From NCBI RefSeq assembly GCF_040183065.1, contig NC_091120.1, positions 72,628,708 to 72,692,707 on the forward strand: a stretch of 64,000 nucleotides of DNA. Reading direction: 5' to 3'. The position numbers and the translations under genes were made by a program. Positions 53,221-63,800 of the stretch are shown piece by piece (positions within the stretch are counted from its first letter, which is position 1; every line of letters begins with the position of its first letter). The notes below the pieces were generated by a model. The model saw only the letters and a program-made list of their open reading frames with translations. It was not told where the DNA came from and made no database searches. The DNA is from Periplaneta americana. Lineage: Eukaryota; Arthropoda; Insecta; Blattodea; Blattidae.

Positions 53221-53491
53221 CTATCGATTTAATCGATTAATAGAACCGATTAACAGATTAATTTTAAAATTCGATTAAGCAATGAAATTGTGGTTTAATA
53301 CATTCTTCGAACTGATTAAAAATTATCGTGTAGTGAAGAAAACATAACTGCCTTGTGAAGTCTGTACAGCAGAAAATCTGTGTATCATTTGATGCGGTAA
53401 ATTCTTAAGCTGTGACTGATAGGTCATTAATCATGAGTGTAAGCTGAAGTGTGTATCTTCTTGCTCTAGAAAGCTAAAAGCAATAATACTG
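53221..53491. other. Intergenic stretch with ATCGATTAAT-rich patch
   Basis: ATCGATTTAATCGATTAATA at 53221 is a local palindromic run. Nothing else was recognised. Confidence 0.3.
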
Positions 53492-53708
53492 TAGGGGAGA
53501 GTCGGGTAGTATCGGACATCGGGTAATATCGGACAGTGAGTTTCTTTCATCTACCACCATATGGTAGTACCTGACTGACATGGTTACGTTTCTCTATGCG
53601 ACATCACAGAAACGTAACCATGTCAATCAGCTACTATCATCGTGTGGTAGATGAAAGAAACTCACTGTCCGATATTACCCGATGTCCGATACTACCCAAC
53701 TCCCCCCT
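53492..53708. mobile_element. Palindromic MITE with TAGGGG ends, copy b
   Basis: Almost the whole 217 bp forms a hairpin. TAGGGGAGAGTCGGGTAGTA pairs with the right end TACTACCCAACTCCCCCCTA with few mismatches. GTGAGTTTCTTTCATCTACC pairs perfectly with GGTAGATGAAAGAAACTCAC. The phrase GG(A/G)TA(G/A)TATCGGACA is repeated twice within each arm. Confidence 0.9.
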
Positions 53709-55636
53709 AAGTCAATTACGTACAAATCTCTCCTTATACGATTTCTTCTTTGACTTTCACAAACTATGACAGGATGTATCATGCATTGCATTTTATTTAG
53801 AGATATATTGTCATTTGCCAACATAACCATCCGAAGATAGTTGGAAGTTTGCAATTGGAAGAGGGTTAGTGATCAAAGTAACGGTACTTTTTGGAATACC
53901 GGTACTTCTGTTTCGACACCTGCATCTTTGTCCATTAGTTGTTTATGAAACTGTCAAACCTCAGCTTTCTGTGGCTAAAGATTATTAGTTCACTTTCAGA
54001 GATTGTGCATTGTGCGTGATTGATGGATATTCAAAGACCAGTGTATTCTACAGTGTTTTTGTAAGAAATGCGAAAACCGTTCAGTTATAGTGGAAATAAC
54101 AAATCACAGTCAACTTCAGCTTCTCATGTAGGAGACTTGTACATTTGTTTGCAACTATTACGCGAGGCAAAATGCCTCAAAATAATCTTAATTTAAGTCG
54201 AACGGCCTAAGTGAAGAATAAAGTAGTTGTTTTTAGTACCGCTAACTGAATTCAATGATTTGTCAATTTTCTATGTGAAATATTGTAGATCGTTTAGTTT
54301 CCCGTATTTTCTTTAAAAACAGTTGGCAACCCTAATTTTATATTAAGTACGAAAGTAATTTGAAATTGACTTTCGTTTATATGACGTCATTCCATTTTCG
54401 ACCAATGAAGTGTAATAAAATTTTGAATTCCAACCAATCACAGTCATGCATCACGATAATTTGTGCAGCTCGATTTATCACTATCAATTTATCGCACGGT
54501 CGTTCTTTTGTTTAGTCAGTGTCGCCAACTGTTTCCACGTAAATCTATGAGCATGACTCCATTGTACTAAATAAAATGTGAAATCCTACTTCCACATCTA
54601 GTCTTCATCTTCTAATTCCATGTCCATTGTATCTAAAGAAAAATGACACTCTTCATAACAATTGTTCATTTAAGTATTGTATTATTCAGGTTATTTGTAA
54701 TTATACTATAAAATGTTTAAAATAACTTATGATTTCAACAGATAATGAAAACGTATTTCTATTATAATAACAAGAGGAAAGCGCAGTACATATAATTAAC
54801 GTTTTTAAACCTGTATTTCGCTTATCTCAATTGGCATTACTGAATAACATTCAATTTCTTTATTGCAGTGATCATTTTTCATCTATTTCGACTTCACAAT
54901 GTCTCAATAGGTTAAGTATTCATAAATATACAATATATTAAAATTTTGTGAGCGAATTTAGGAATATATTATTTACATTTTTATTTTATTCACGAAATAG
55001 TCCTAATAAATGTCACTCGAGGTCTGAGATTACTATAGATAATTTACGGATTCTGGAATAAATGTCTCTTTTTAAGAACTAATTTAAGACATTTATTACA
55101 TAATTTTCACTTAATCCAGCGTGATCACACTACTGGGTACTCGTTGAAGAACGTTTCAGAAACAAGACTCGCCTGACAAGAAACTTCCTTATATGTTATA
55201 CTCACGCTTCTCCTTAAGTGCGGAATTAAGATTCCAGTGAAAACGCTCTTCTATTGTTGTCACGTTTCCATGATGGCTAGTTATTAAAGTTACACATTCT
55301 TATATGGTGCGATTACCTTTGTTAACTTCTTTCACTCCTTTGAATTTTATTATTCCCATAGCACAAGCTGGCGTCCTCGCATTCTGCTTTCTCTTTACAA
55401 GTTCATTGACTGCTACTACAGTACAATAATTCTGTTGTTTCACTCTCATTCTGTTTGCAGCAGTTCGAGTAGCTTTCCATATATAAAACTCTACCACTAT
55501 GTGACAGAATGTTACCGTTGTGGTAGACATTATAGTGTCGTGCATTACAGGCGCTATATTCGCTTCAAATGTGTCAAGTATGGCGAAGTTCGCTCTACAG
55601 AAGGAGGCCTGCCATGTAACATAACTTTGAACTATA
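53709..55636. other. Intergenic stretch without recognisable features
   Basis: No gene or repeat copy was recognised; short ORFs near 55300-55670 lack known domains. Confidence 0.35.
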
Positions 55637-56188
55637 TAGGTGAAACTCGGCTAATTCCGCAGTACGGGTAATTCCGTAGTAGTGCATATGTGATTTTACT
55701 GCGGCTTTACAATAGCGTGAACGTAAGTTTAGAGGGGCTGTCAACAGGAGGCATGTCCTCTGCAGTGCTACAAAAAAAAAACCAAGGATATTGGTCGACA
55801 CCTCTGTCGGCAATACAGTGAAACATCGAAAGTTGGCTGTTTTTCGTGTTTTCCTACACAGTTGTGAAGAAAGTGAGCATTGTTACACATAAATTGTTTC
55901 TTTTATATTATTTTCATAATGTATTTAATAATTATTTACTACTGCGGAATTAGCGAAGCCCTATTTCGGATTTATTCACACTGTTGCGGAATTACCCGGG
56001 TTGTTCTTTTTCAACTGTAATGAATGTACAACCAAATATATCTGCATTTTAATAGATATCTTTATCCCATTTGGTAATGAAAGGTTTCGTCCATGTCTAC
56101 ATACCTTGATAATATTTTTCAATAAACATTTTGATAAAAATATGATAGATTTACTTCTTAATATGCGGAATTAGCCGAGTCTCCCCTA
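55637..56188. mobile_element. MITE with TAGG(T/G)GA ends, copy c
   Basis: TAGGTGAAACTCGGCTAATT and, reversed, TAGGGGAGACTCGGCTAATT form ~25-bp inverted ends, continuing CCGCA. ATTCCGTAGTA and GCGGAATTA(C/G) motifs recur inside (55670, 55950, 55990), like subterminal repeats. The 552-bp element has no transposase. Confidence 0.85.
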
Positions 56189-56322
56189 CCTACTTTCAGG
56201 TTATTTTCAAAACCAAAAACTGAAATTTAATATCGCTGTCAATTTATTAAGTATGTTGCATTCACAATATGATTCAAATGTTTAATGAGCAGAACAAGAT
56301 TATCAACAGTAATCTCACTAGA

Positions 56323-56400
56323 GGTTTTGATTTTATCGATAAATCTGCTAGTGGAACACGAGCAGATTTATCTAGAGAAAATCAAAACTCGAGTGGGATT
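56323..56400. repeat. Small hairpin
   Basis: ACTAGAGGTTTTGATTTTATC and GCAGATTTATCTAGAG pair with the segment ending AAAATCAAAACTCGAGT. A ~13-bp loop remains. It may be a terminus of the element holding the recombinase remnant at 56988. Confidence 0.5.
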
Positions 56401-56987
56401 TAATTGACTATTACACGATTAGAAGAAAGTATATAAAGATTAGAAGTAACATAGCGCTCCAATACAATAAAATATTAATTGACTTACGAAAATACAACTG
56501 TCTTCAAATGCATTATTGTACCATCTCAACATTACACTAGATGGCAGTAGTGTGTTATGATTAGCTGTTTTCTTGTTATCAGTTGTGCCAACTATGGAAT
56601 CTTCATTGAACTCTGTGGACGGTTACTAGTCAAGAAGGCTTTGTTGATTCAGTTTCATTTTTATTAAAATATTTGCATTCCACTTCAATCATCCGGATCC
56701 CAGTAATCAACGTCACTTGACAGATGATTTTCAATAAATCTTAGTATTAAACAATCTATGGTACGTGACTATCCATAATATCATATAGCAGAAGCTATAA
56801 CAAACATAACCTAAATAATATATACGAGTGTTAGGAAAGTTTTAATTAGGGATGATGAAATAAACAAGAAACGTTTTAATTAACGATGATGAAATAAAAA
56901 ATAAACATGAATAATTTTGAAAGGAATAATTATTGAAAGTACAATTTTCAAATTTGAATGTTTTAGTGGTTGGTGGTTCAGTTGATG

Positions 56988-57287
56988 TTATATTGGACGT
57001 GTGCGTAAAATAAGTGAACTCGTACATGGTGTATCCCTTAACTTATTCAGGATTTCCGAATGGTGCTCTTCATTTATTTGTAAATAGGGTTTCAGGGAAG
57101 ATGCATAGCTATGACCAGTGATCTTTATTAATTCTTGTTCTTGAATGCCAATGCGAGTCATATTTGAAAGTGCTGTGCATTGACTGGAGTGGTTTGTAAT
57201 TTTCTGTTTTTTGACGTCCAGACCAGTGCAGTTTGAAATGTTTGCAAACAAAGAAACAAATGATAGGGTAATGATAGAAATAGACAA
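56988..57287 (-). pseudogene. Tyrosine-recombinase C-terminal remnant (Crypton/DIRS-like)
   Basis: The reverse ORF holds KITNHSSQCTALSNMTRIGI, then QEQELIKITGHSYASSLKPY and LQINEEHHSEILNKL. This fits the end of a tyrosine recombinase: an H-x-x-R box (NHSSQ here, Arg lost), a GHS...SL..Y block and a candidate catalytic Tyr in KPYLQ. Such domains occur in Crypton, Ngaro and DIRS elements and in some domesticated host proteins. The N-terminal part and the first catalytic Arg were not found. The loss of the box Arg argues against activity. Confidence 0.5.
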
Positions 57288-58229
57288 ATGCTAGGGACGC
57301 GATAAAATTGAATAAATACTAGGGACGCGATAAAATTGTGCGATGAGCAGCCATGATTTGTTGAAAGAAGTCCTTTCGTACCGTTTTATTGGTCAAAAGT
57401 AGTGTGAAGTAGTAAAAGTGTAATAGTCAGTCTAAATTACACAAAACATTTTGGGAATCCGCCAAAATGAAATACTGTGTGAGCTTCAAGAGGTCCGTGG
57501 CACTCATGAGGTTGGAACAACCTGTTCTCACATCATCGACGTCAAATATATTTTCGAGAGTATGTAGTCACGCTTCGTATCTGTACCCGAAGCTATACAA
57601 CATAAAACAAACCGAATGTTGATTTTTGTTTTATTTATTTTAAAGACATTTCCAGCGGCAGCGGTAAAATGATCCGGCGAAAGTTTGAACTGTGGGAACC
57701 GTTATCCCGTGTACTTGAACGACAAAACCGTGGGAAGCTCGCAGGCTTTCTTGTTTTTTTTTTTCATTGTCTTTTGTTCTAGGCAAATAAACGGGTACCT
57801 CGTCCTATTTATAGGAGAATTAAAAGTAGAATGGATTTAAGTTTATTAATAAATTGTAGCTTATGGCAACTGGCAGTTATTTTCTGTTATGTTCGCAGCA
57901 ATAATTCTGGTTTGCAGTAAAGGACACTGATGAATGGAAGTATAACTAACTTTGTGAAATTTCTAATTAATACAGTAATTAATTAGTAATACCGGCATTA
58001 ATGTTAATATCAATACATAATTCAGTTATGTTGCGTTGTGATTCCAATTCAACATCATATTCAGGCAAGTGTAATTAAATATATAACTTACTTACTTATT
58101 TGGTATGAAACATACACATGGCTAATGGACAGAAATATATTTAGTGTTCAACTTTTTATTAAAATGTCCAAGAAAGGAAATGTCATAGTGGCGACTTAGG
58201 ATATTTACATACGGAATACTTAATAAATT
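57288..58229. other. Intergenic stretch, one 28-bp direct duplication
   Basis: ACTAGGGACGCGATAAAATTG occurs as two adjacent copies (57288-57340). The rest is featureless. Confidence 0.35.
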
Positions 58230-58239
58230 TTACAGGAGA

Positions 58240-58500
58240 AAGAGTTCATCCAAAGGGCTGGATTTGGGAAGAGTACCTAAACGCTCATTGCATTTCCGCG
58301 TTGAATAGCAATACTTAAGCGTTGTCGCAAATAAGTAGTGCAACGACGATAAAAAAAATTGGCCGATTTGAGATACCAAAATTTTAGCGTCATGATTCCA
58401 AGGGCCGAAGGTCTCCACAGCAAAGGGGACAAAGATATAATTGTATTTGAAGTAGGGTAATACATTTCAAAGTATTCTGTTTTCGGAATTCGCACTAATC
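58240..58500 (-). pseudogene. Retroelement C-terminal fragment (FVP-AVETFGPW type)
   Basis: One reverse frame reads VETFGPWNHDAKILVSQIGQ and another CTTYLRQRLSIAIQRGNAMS. Together they match the end of non-LTR reverse-transcriptase proteins that typically read FVPxAVETxGPW...QRISxAxQRGNA. A frameshift separates the two parts. Confidence 0.55.
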
Positions 58501-58750
58501 ATTTCACGTGATAAAAAAAATTCATTTTTAGGTTAAATCTTGTGAATCGTAAACTGTTTAGTCAAAGCAATGAATTTCATGTTGTCAGACAAAATACGTT
58601 TTAATATTAGATCATACTAATCTACTAAATACCAACATAATGTGCGAGAGGTCCAGGAAGAAAATATACTCTTTCCCAAATTACTGAACCATTTAGAAAA
58701 CACCTCCCCAACATAAAGATGAGATATGTTAAATAAGTAAATAAGCAATA

Positions 58751-58790
<40 letters not shown>

Positions 58791-59034
58791 TCAGTACATG
58801 GCATTATGACTTTACCCTCTTTGGTGGTATCTGATATTATTAGCTGTTTAGGAACTACTCTTACGTGATCCTCCCTATAGCTACCACATAAGCGAGGACG
58901 AAGTACGACAGAATAGCAACAGAGTAGAGTTGTCGAAAAGGACAGGGAGGGGCGTAGGGACGTCTCATTGGTCGCAAAAGAAGGGATCCGAACCCCGCGC
59001 TGTGCGAATGACATTCGAGTAGACTCGACATATT
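58501..59034. other. Intergenic stretch with (ATT)n at 58752-58790
   Basis: Apart from ~13 ATT repeats, nothing was recognised. Confidence 0.4.
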
Positions 59035-59150
59035 ACCTGATTAGGTTTTTCTGACAACCATAAGACAAATGTCAGGTAATATGGTGAATTCCCGCTCTCA
59101 TCTCGCCACAATACCACTTCGCTATCACTAATTCCACCAACGGTGGAAGA
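59035..59150 (+). mobile_element. SINE family B, body fragment
   Basis: CCTGATTAGGTTTTTCTGAC, ATAAGACAAATGTCAGGTAA and ATACCACTTCGCTATCACTA match the forward body of family B. The head and the 3' module are missing. Confidence 0.7.
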
Positions 59151-59944
59151 ACGAAGCAGAGGGTGAGAGATGAGTTAAGGTATAGCCCGACCCTACAACT
59201 GCGAACTGTGTTTAGCGATGGCTGTCCTCTCTTCTTTTACCGGACTAGGACATGTGCTTCTTACGATTTTATCTTCAAAGTTAACGAAGTCCCTTTATTA
59301 GGACGACAAATCCCTTAAAGAGACAAGTGCCTAATAATTGACATTCCAAATGAAAGAACAGTCCAAGCCTAGAAAACCAAATTTTACAGGATAAGATTTT
59401 ATTTGAATTATTCATTTCTGGGTTACATTTCATTAACAAGTTTTAGGTTATAATTTTACATAGTCAAACTGCATATAGCATCAAGTTTTAATGTTTGTTT
59501 GCTTGTATACAGAATAATTAAGGCTTATTTAAAAGATTAATTTGACGAGTTGTTTAATTTAGCTCTTTGCTATACTGAATTATACTTTCCTTCATTATAA
59601 ATATACTAAATTAACAAATAATTATAAACAAACAAAATGTCTGCACAAAATAAATAATGTTTTAGACAAAAATAGTAAATTACACTACAACTAAATGTCA
59701 ATTAATAAGGAAATTCATAAACACCATAAAAATGTTCTAGTAAACCTAGTAGTTTCTGTCTTTCGTTGGTGGAAAAATTTTTCCACTTTTCAAGATGTCA
59801 AGATCTCTGCTCTTTTCAACCAAAATTTTGGTATCCGACTTGCCACATTCTCCACAAACAAAAGATTTTGAACGGGCAAAAATATAGTTAAAATTATTGT
59901 AGGGGAAAAGAAATTCAAAGCTGCATGCTGCTCTTTACTCAAAC
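59151..59944. other. Intergenic stretch without recognisable features
   Basis: No gene or repeat copy was recognised. Confidence 0.35.
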
Positions 59945-59949
59945 CTTCT

Positions 59950-60100
59950 GTTTTGGCTTTTTTTCATTTGTTAACACATGCATTGTTTAAATCATTACTG
60001 TTTATGTGTACTGGTATAGTAATTCATGTAATAAAGGATTCTCAAGATATTCGTTTTATGGGTAATTTGTCCTTTCAGATACCTTTGACTTACTTCCTGT
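59950..60100 (+). pseudogene. ND5: NUMT: fragment of mitochondrial NADH dehydrogenase subunit 5
   Basis: The frame reads LAFFHLLTHALFKSLLFMCT, then GIVIHVIKDSQDIRFMGNLS and FQIPLTYF, about 48 residues of insect ND5 around the conserved HALFK and D-x-Q-D-x-R-x-M-G blocks. ND5 is a proton-pumping membrane subunit of complex I, encoded in mitochondrial DNA. Here the fragment is flanked by unrelated nuclear sequence and lies near a SINE, so it is a nuclear insert. The frame is intact over this piece, suggesting recent transfer. In-frame Trp-versus-stop codons do not arise in the piece, so codon use does not help. Confidence 0.8.
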
Positions 60101-60560
60101 ATGCTTCTTGGCGGATGTTGTTGAATATAGTTTTGCTCCTTGAAACAGTTTTCCATTATCTTACGCGTATTTGGCTCCATTCTGCAGGCTTAGCATTTTC
60201 TTTCAAACGAATTTCACTATCAGATTCATTCGAAATTTCGTTCAGCTGGAGATCGTCCTTCATTTTCCATATTTGTCAACCTAGTGACTTTGCAGCAGCA
60301 CACGATCACAAGTTGGCACTGCCTATAACAAAACAATGACCGAAGTGATCGACTTGGGATACTATTACATGGGAATGAAGGAAGAAGACGTCATATACAT
60401 CCGGGTGGCTAACGAAAAAAGACAGGCTTCGGCACGAATCGGAGAGACATGATTATCATGGTCCAGTCATGGCCATCTAGACAATCGTCTAATATAAAGA
60501 CATGTTCAAAGTTCTAAAAAAACAAAGGAATTGCTATATTAAAATCACGTTAAAAGTGCA
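60101..60560. other. Intergenic stretch without recognisable features
   Basis: The ND5-like frame runs on open to 60339, but residues after IPLTYF no longer match ND5. Nothing else was recognised. Confidence 0.35.
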
Positions 60561-60568
60561 TTTATACT

Positions 60569-60822
60569 ATATTTTTATTGGGTTATTTTACGACGCTGTA
60601 TCAACATCTAGGTTATTTAGCGTCTGAATGATATGAAGGTGATAATGCCGGTGAAATGAGTCCGGGGTCCAGCACCGAAAGTTACCCAGCATTTGCTCGT
60701 ATTGGGTTGAGGGAAACCCCCGGAATAAACCTCAACCAGGTAACTTGCCCCGACCGGGATTCGAACCCGGGCCACCTGGTTTCGCGGCCAGACGCGCTGA
60801 CCGTTACTCCACAGGTGTGGAC
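60569..60822 (-). mobile_element. tRNA-derived SINE, family A, 8-bp target duplication
   Basis: TTTATACT flanks it at 60561-60568 and 60823-60830. The reverse strand starts TCCACACCTGTGGAGTAACG, has B box GGGTTCGAATCCCGG and ends in the 3' module (TTTTACGACGCTGTATCAAC in forward reading). It is full length. Confidence 0.95.
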
Positions 60823-61140
60823 TTTATACTTTACATAAACACAGTCTAGTATATGCAGTCACGAAGCTCAATACGTAGTAAATATGCATCCATAGATAGT
60901 TACTAACCACTAGGATCGCTGCTATCGCCTCATTACAGACAATGCTAAATAGTACCGGCACAGTCTATTGTTCGTAGTAACCTCACAACTCAAGCTTCGT
61001 GACTGTATATACTATAGGCACCGTGCAAGCTCCTCTGATGGCGACTGTTGTTACTAACTGCAGGACAGCAGCGATAGAGTTATGCTTGAAGCGTATGAAT
61101 GTACTTTAACGTCTCAGGTTAAATGATTAGAAATATGGAT

Positions 61141-61473
61141 AATCCTAAAAAGCGGAAAGGTAACACAAATTACTGTGTTCTTGGGTGCAGTAATTCTTAT
61201 AGGAATATTCATTTCCAAAACAGAAAACTGAAGCGGAACGACGTTAATTGTGGATCCAAGCGCAGACGAAACTAAGTAGGCTACACTGCTTGTAAATAAT
61301 CATAGTATTATTATATTTCAATGTAAAAAATAGAATGTATATGTTATATTATGTTTATAAATAATCATTAAGTTAACAACGACGGGAATTTGTAATTTCA
61401 ATTCCAATGCTGTATATGCTATTATATTTAAAAGTAAAAAAAAAAACCATAGTACATAATTGCCGAGTTCTTT

Positions 61474-61506
<33 letters not shown>

Positions 61507-62630
61507 ATGTATATTAGAAAGAATAATATATATTTATTTTTAAACGTATTCATATCGATATTTAATTCTTGACTTCAAGTGCTAATGGTTCACCTTGGGA
61601 ACCAACACTCGCAATAAGAATTTGCGGTATTCATTTTATTGGGACAGAGAGCAGGACACTCCCAAAACTAACATACTGTTCCCAGTATTTTTCCAAAAGA
61701 TTAAAGAAAAAGGTTGCCTCATCTCAACTAGTTTAGAAAAGGTATGAAAGAGACGCAAAAAGGAGAAGAAAAGATGAAAATTTAAGTATTATGGAAGGTG
61801 AATGCTCAACAAGTGTTATTTCGAAAAATGAAATACCCAGCCATACAGGCAGAAGTAAATGAAGCCACTCTGAGTGATTTTGGTTTTTCTTTCACAATTG
61901 AATTGTGAGAATTGTCTACTCAAGTGTCTATTCCATTACGTCCCGAACTGAAGTCACATAAGAAATGTTATGGCAAGAGTTCAGGAACAGATGATATGTT
62001 TAATGAAATGCAAAGTTTGCAAGATTATTCTTCAAAAAGAGATGAGACAGAACTACCAGACTTAGTGGGAGTGACATTTTGTTAAAATTGCTGCCAATTG
62101 AAACACAATCATACAGTAAGATTTGTGAAGAAAATCGTCTACTCATATTTTCAAATTAAATTGAAAACTGAATTATCGTATTCTGCTATGAGGGTGATGT
62201 TCGGAGTTCATCGGACAACTATAATTATGATGTATTTTTACCACCACTTTATTGCTGTTGGTTACTGTAGTTTTGTGTTTTGGCCTAGCAGAAAAAGTAT
62301 TCAGGAAACAATGCCCGCAATATTGCAAAGAAAGTACACTACTCAAAATGCAGAGTGACAACTGATTGTACTGAAGTTAAAGTGAAACGCCACGTAACGT
62401 GGATCAAATGGTGGCCTTCAAATCTAAATACTACGGTGGCAGATCGAGTGACTCATTCATAACAGCTGATTGCGGATTATTTACTCTATTAGAAGGTGGT
62501 GATGAAGTCAGGTTTTCCCGGAATAAAAACAAACCTCTCCGATAAAGGGATCATTGTTGTTGCTTTACCGTATCTGCATGATAACAGATTAACAGCTGAA
62601 GAAGTAGAAACTACTCGTTAAATAAAACAT
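61141..62630 (+). pseudogene. THAP-DDE transposase pseudogene
   Basis: Blocks in order: THAP start KKRKGNTNYCVLGCSNSYRN (the C-x4-C pair), then, after ~300 bp, WEPTLAIRICGIHFIGTE (the C-x2-H pair). A coiled segment follows. Next are LKTELSYSAMRVMFGVHRTT with a helix-turn-helix look, VFWPSRKSIQETMPAILQRK, TTDCTEVKVKRHVTW (first catalytic Asp), YYGGRSSDSFITADCG (second) and FPGIKTNLSDKGIIV to LPYLHDNRLTAEEVE. Several frameshifts and stops separate them. The 300-bp gap in the THAP domain may be an intron. THAP binds the transposon ends and DDE cuts DNA; this copy cannot. Confidence 0.75.
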
Positions 62631-62884
62631 AACATAAAAAAGACTACTTCTAGAATTAAATCACATTAAAATACGTAATTTATAGAGACACTATACACAT
62701 ATAAATATTACACACGTCATGACATCAAATGTAAGTATATCAATGTTTTCGTAATATGACTATTCCGCCTCATTCAGTGGTCTGAAATCTGATTTAAATG
62801 CCAAACAACTACACTGATATTTCAGGAACTCTGTAGTTACATTTTTACACTCCTCTAAAAGTACTGAACTTTCCACTGCGTCTA

Positions 62885-62965
62885 TTAAATACGTAAAAAC
62901 TGGAGAATACTGGGTTTGCAGTGAAAGACCTGTCCTTGGTCAGAACACTATGAATGAACGAACCT
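62885..62965 (+). mobile_element. LINE 3'-end fragment, family L1c, copy 3
   Basis: GGAGAATACTGGGTTTGCAG followed by TGAAAGACCTGTCCTTGGTC and ACACTATGAATGAACGAA matches the reverse complement of 17690-17755. Only the 3' non-coding end is present. Confidence 0.75.
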
Positions 62966-63128
62966 ATTCTTATTAATATTACAACTTTTTATCGGCAGAA
63001 AGCCGCATGTAATTTCTATATCACACATAATTAGTGAATCAATGCTAGCCTGTAGTTAATTAGGAATTGAGACACTGCGCGGCGCCACCAGTACGATTTC
63101 CAGACCCTTGCACGGTGCCTATACTGTG

Positions 63129-63708
63129 ATATAAACTTGTTCAATGTTGGCCTTGTTATGACTAAGAATGTGACGTCGCGACGTAGCCTGTCTTTCTCGT
63201 TAGCCAAGCATGTATAAAGACATGGACTTGGGCTAGGCCTATTTCTTGTCGGTGGAAGGTCATTCTGCCCTACCAGAGCTAACGTCTGAAGAAATCTCAA
63301 GTTCGCAAAAGAGGCGACTTGGGCTGTTCTTTTATTCTGGACCTCAATTTTCTGAATCCTTGCAAGGATACAAGAATACACATTCCATTCCTAATCTTTC
63401 TTCAGTAAAAAGTACAGAGCTCTTTGAAGACCGAGGCCTATTCTGTCTGAGATCAATATGGTGTTGCATGTAACAGTCTAGATTCAATTTCAGTAACATC
63501 ATGTTCAAATTAAGATAATTTCTTTCTCTTTTTATATCATCGTCAACAACTGTTTGCGTTTAATCATACGCGTTCGGGTTACACACTAATTCCTCGGTCT
63601 ATCACGTATTATGATCGCCATGCTTTTTCTTTCCTTTCTTGCATGACGTATCACTTGTTTAAAATTCAATTCATGTGGCATTATTTTTAAGACTCAGATT
63701 TCTTGAAG
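63129..63708. other. Intergenic stretch with two overlapping unassigned ORFs
   Basis: ORFs at 63031-63381 (reverse) and 63246-63473 (forward, starting MSVEGHSALPELTSEEISSS) overlap. Neither shows a domain I recognise, and the first crosses the transposon end, so both are probably spurious. Confidence 0.35.
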
Positions 63709-63800
63709 CCCGGCCGGGTGACTACGCTAGCGCGCTTCCTTTGGGCGGTGCTGTCAGAAGATTCGTGAGTTCGAATCCCGCCTCGAACATGAATGGATAT
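63709..63800 (+). mobile_element. tRNA-derived SINE head, family I, running to the edge
   Basis: CCCGGCCGGGTGACTACGCT and GCGCGCTTCCTTTGGGCGGT represent the tRNA 5' half, and GTGAGTTCGAATCCCGC the B box. The body beyond 63800 (TGTGTGTGTGTTTCAGTGGA) has no second copy here, so its 3' end is undefined. Confidence 0.55.

Larger units (their letters stand above)
61015..63121. mobile_element. Decayed THAP/DDE transposon, 2.1 kb
   Basis: Inverted ends TAGGCACCGTGCAAG (61015) and CTTGCACGGTGCCTA (63107-63121) are identical over 15 bp and flanked by TA on both sides. The element encloses a THAP zinc finger and a DDE domain in the order expected for ISL2EU-type (THAP plus DDE_Tnp_4) transposases, and a LINE fragment at 62885. 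Confidence 0.75.
60840..63128. mobile_element. MITE family T, copy 2, split by a THAP transposon
   Basis: CACAGTCTAGTATATGCAGT at 60840 and CTTCGTGACTGTATATACTA at ~61014 are the ends seen at 8107, in reverse orientation (core CCACTAGGATCGCTGCTATC). The last CTGTG of the right terminus appears only after the THAP element, at 63124-63128. The MITE was therefore present first. Confidence 0.75.

Noticed and set aside
55300-55671. Opposing 78-81-codon ORFs
   Set aside because: They overlap each other, show no known domain, and the forward one runs into the MITE at 55637.
63246-63473. 75-codon ORF as an exon
   Set aside because: No domain recognised; it overlaps an equally open reverse ORF and lies next to a transposon end.
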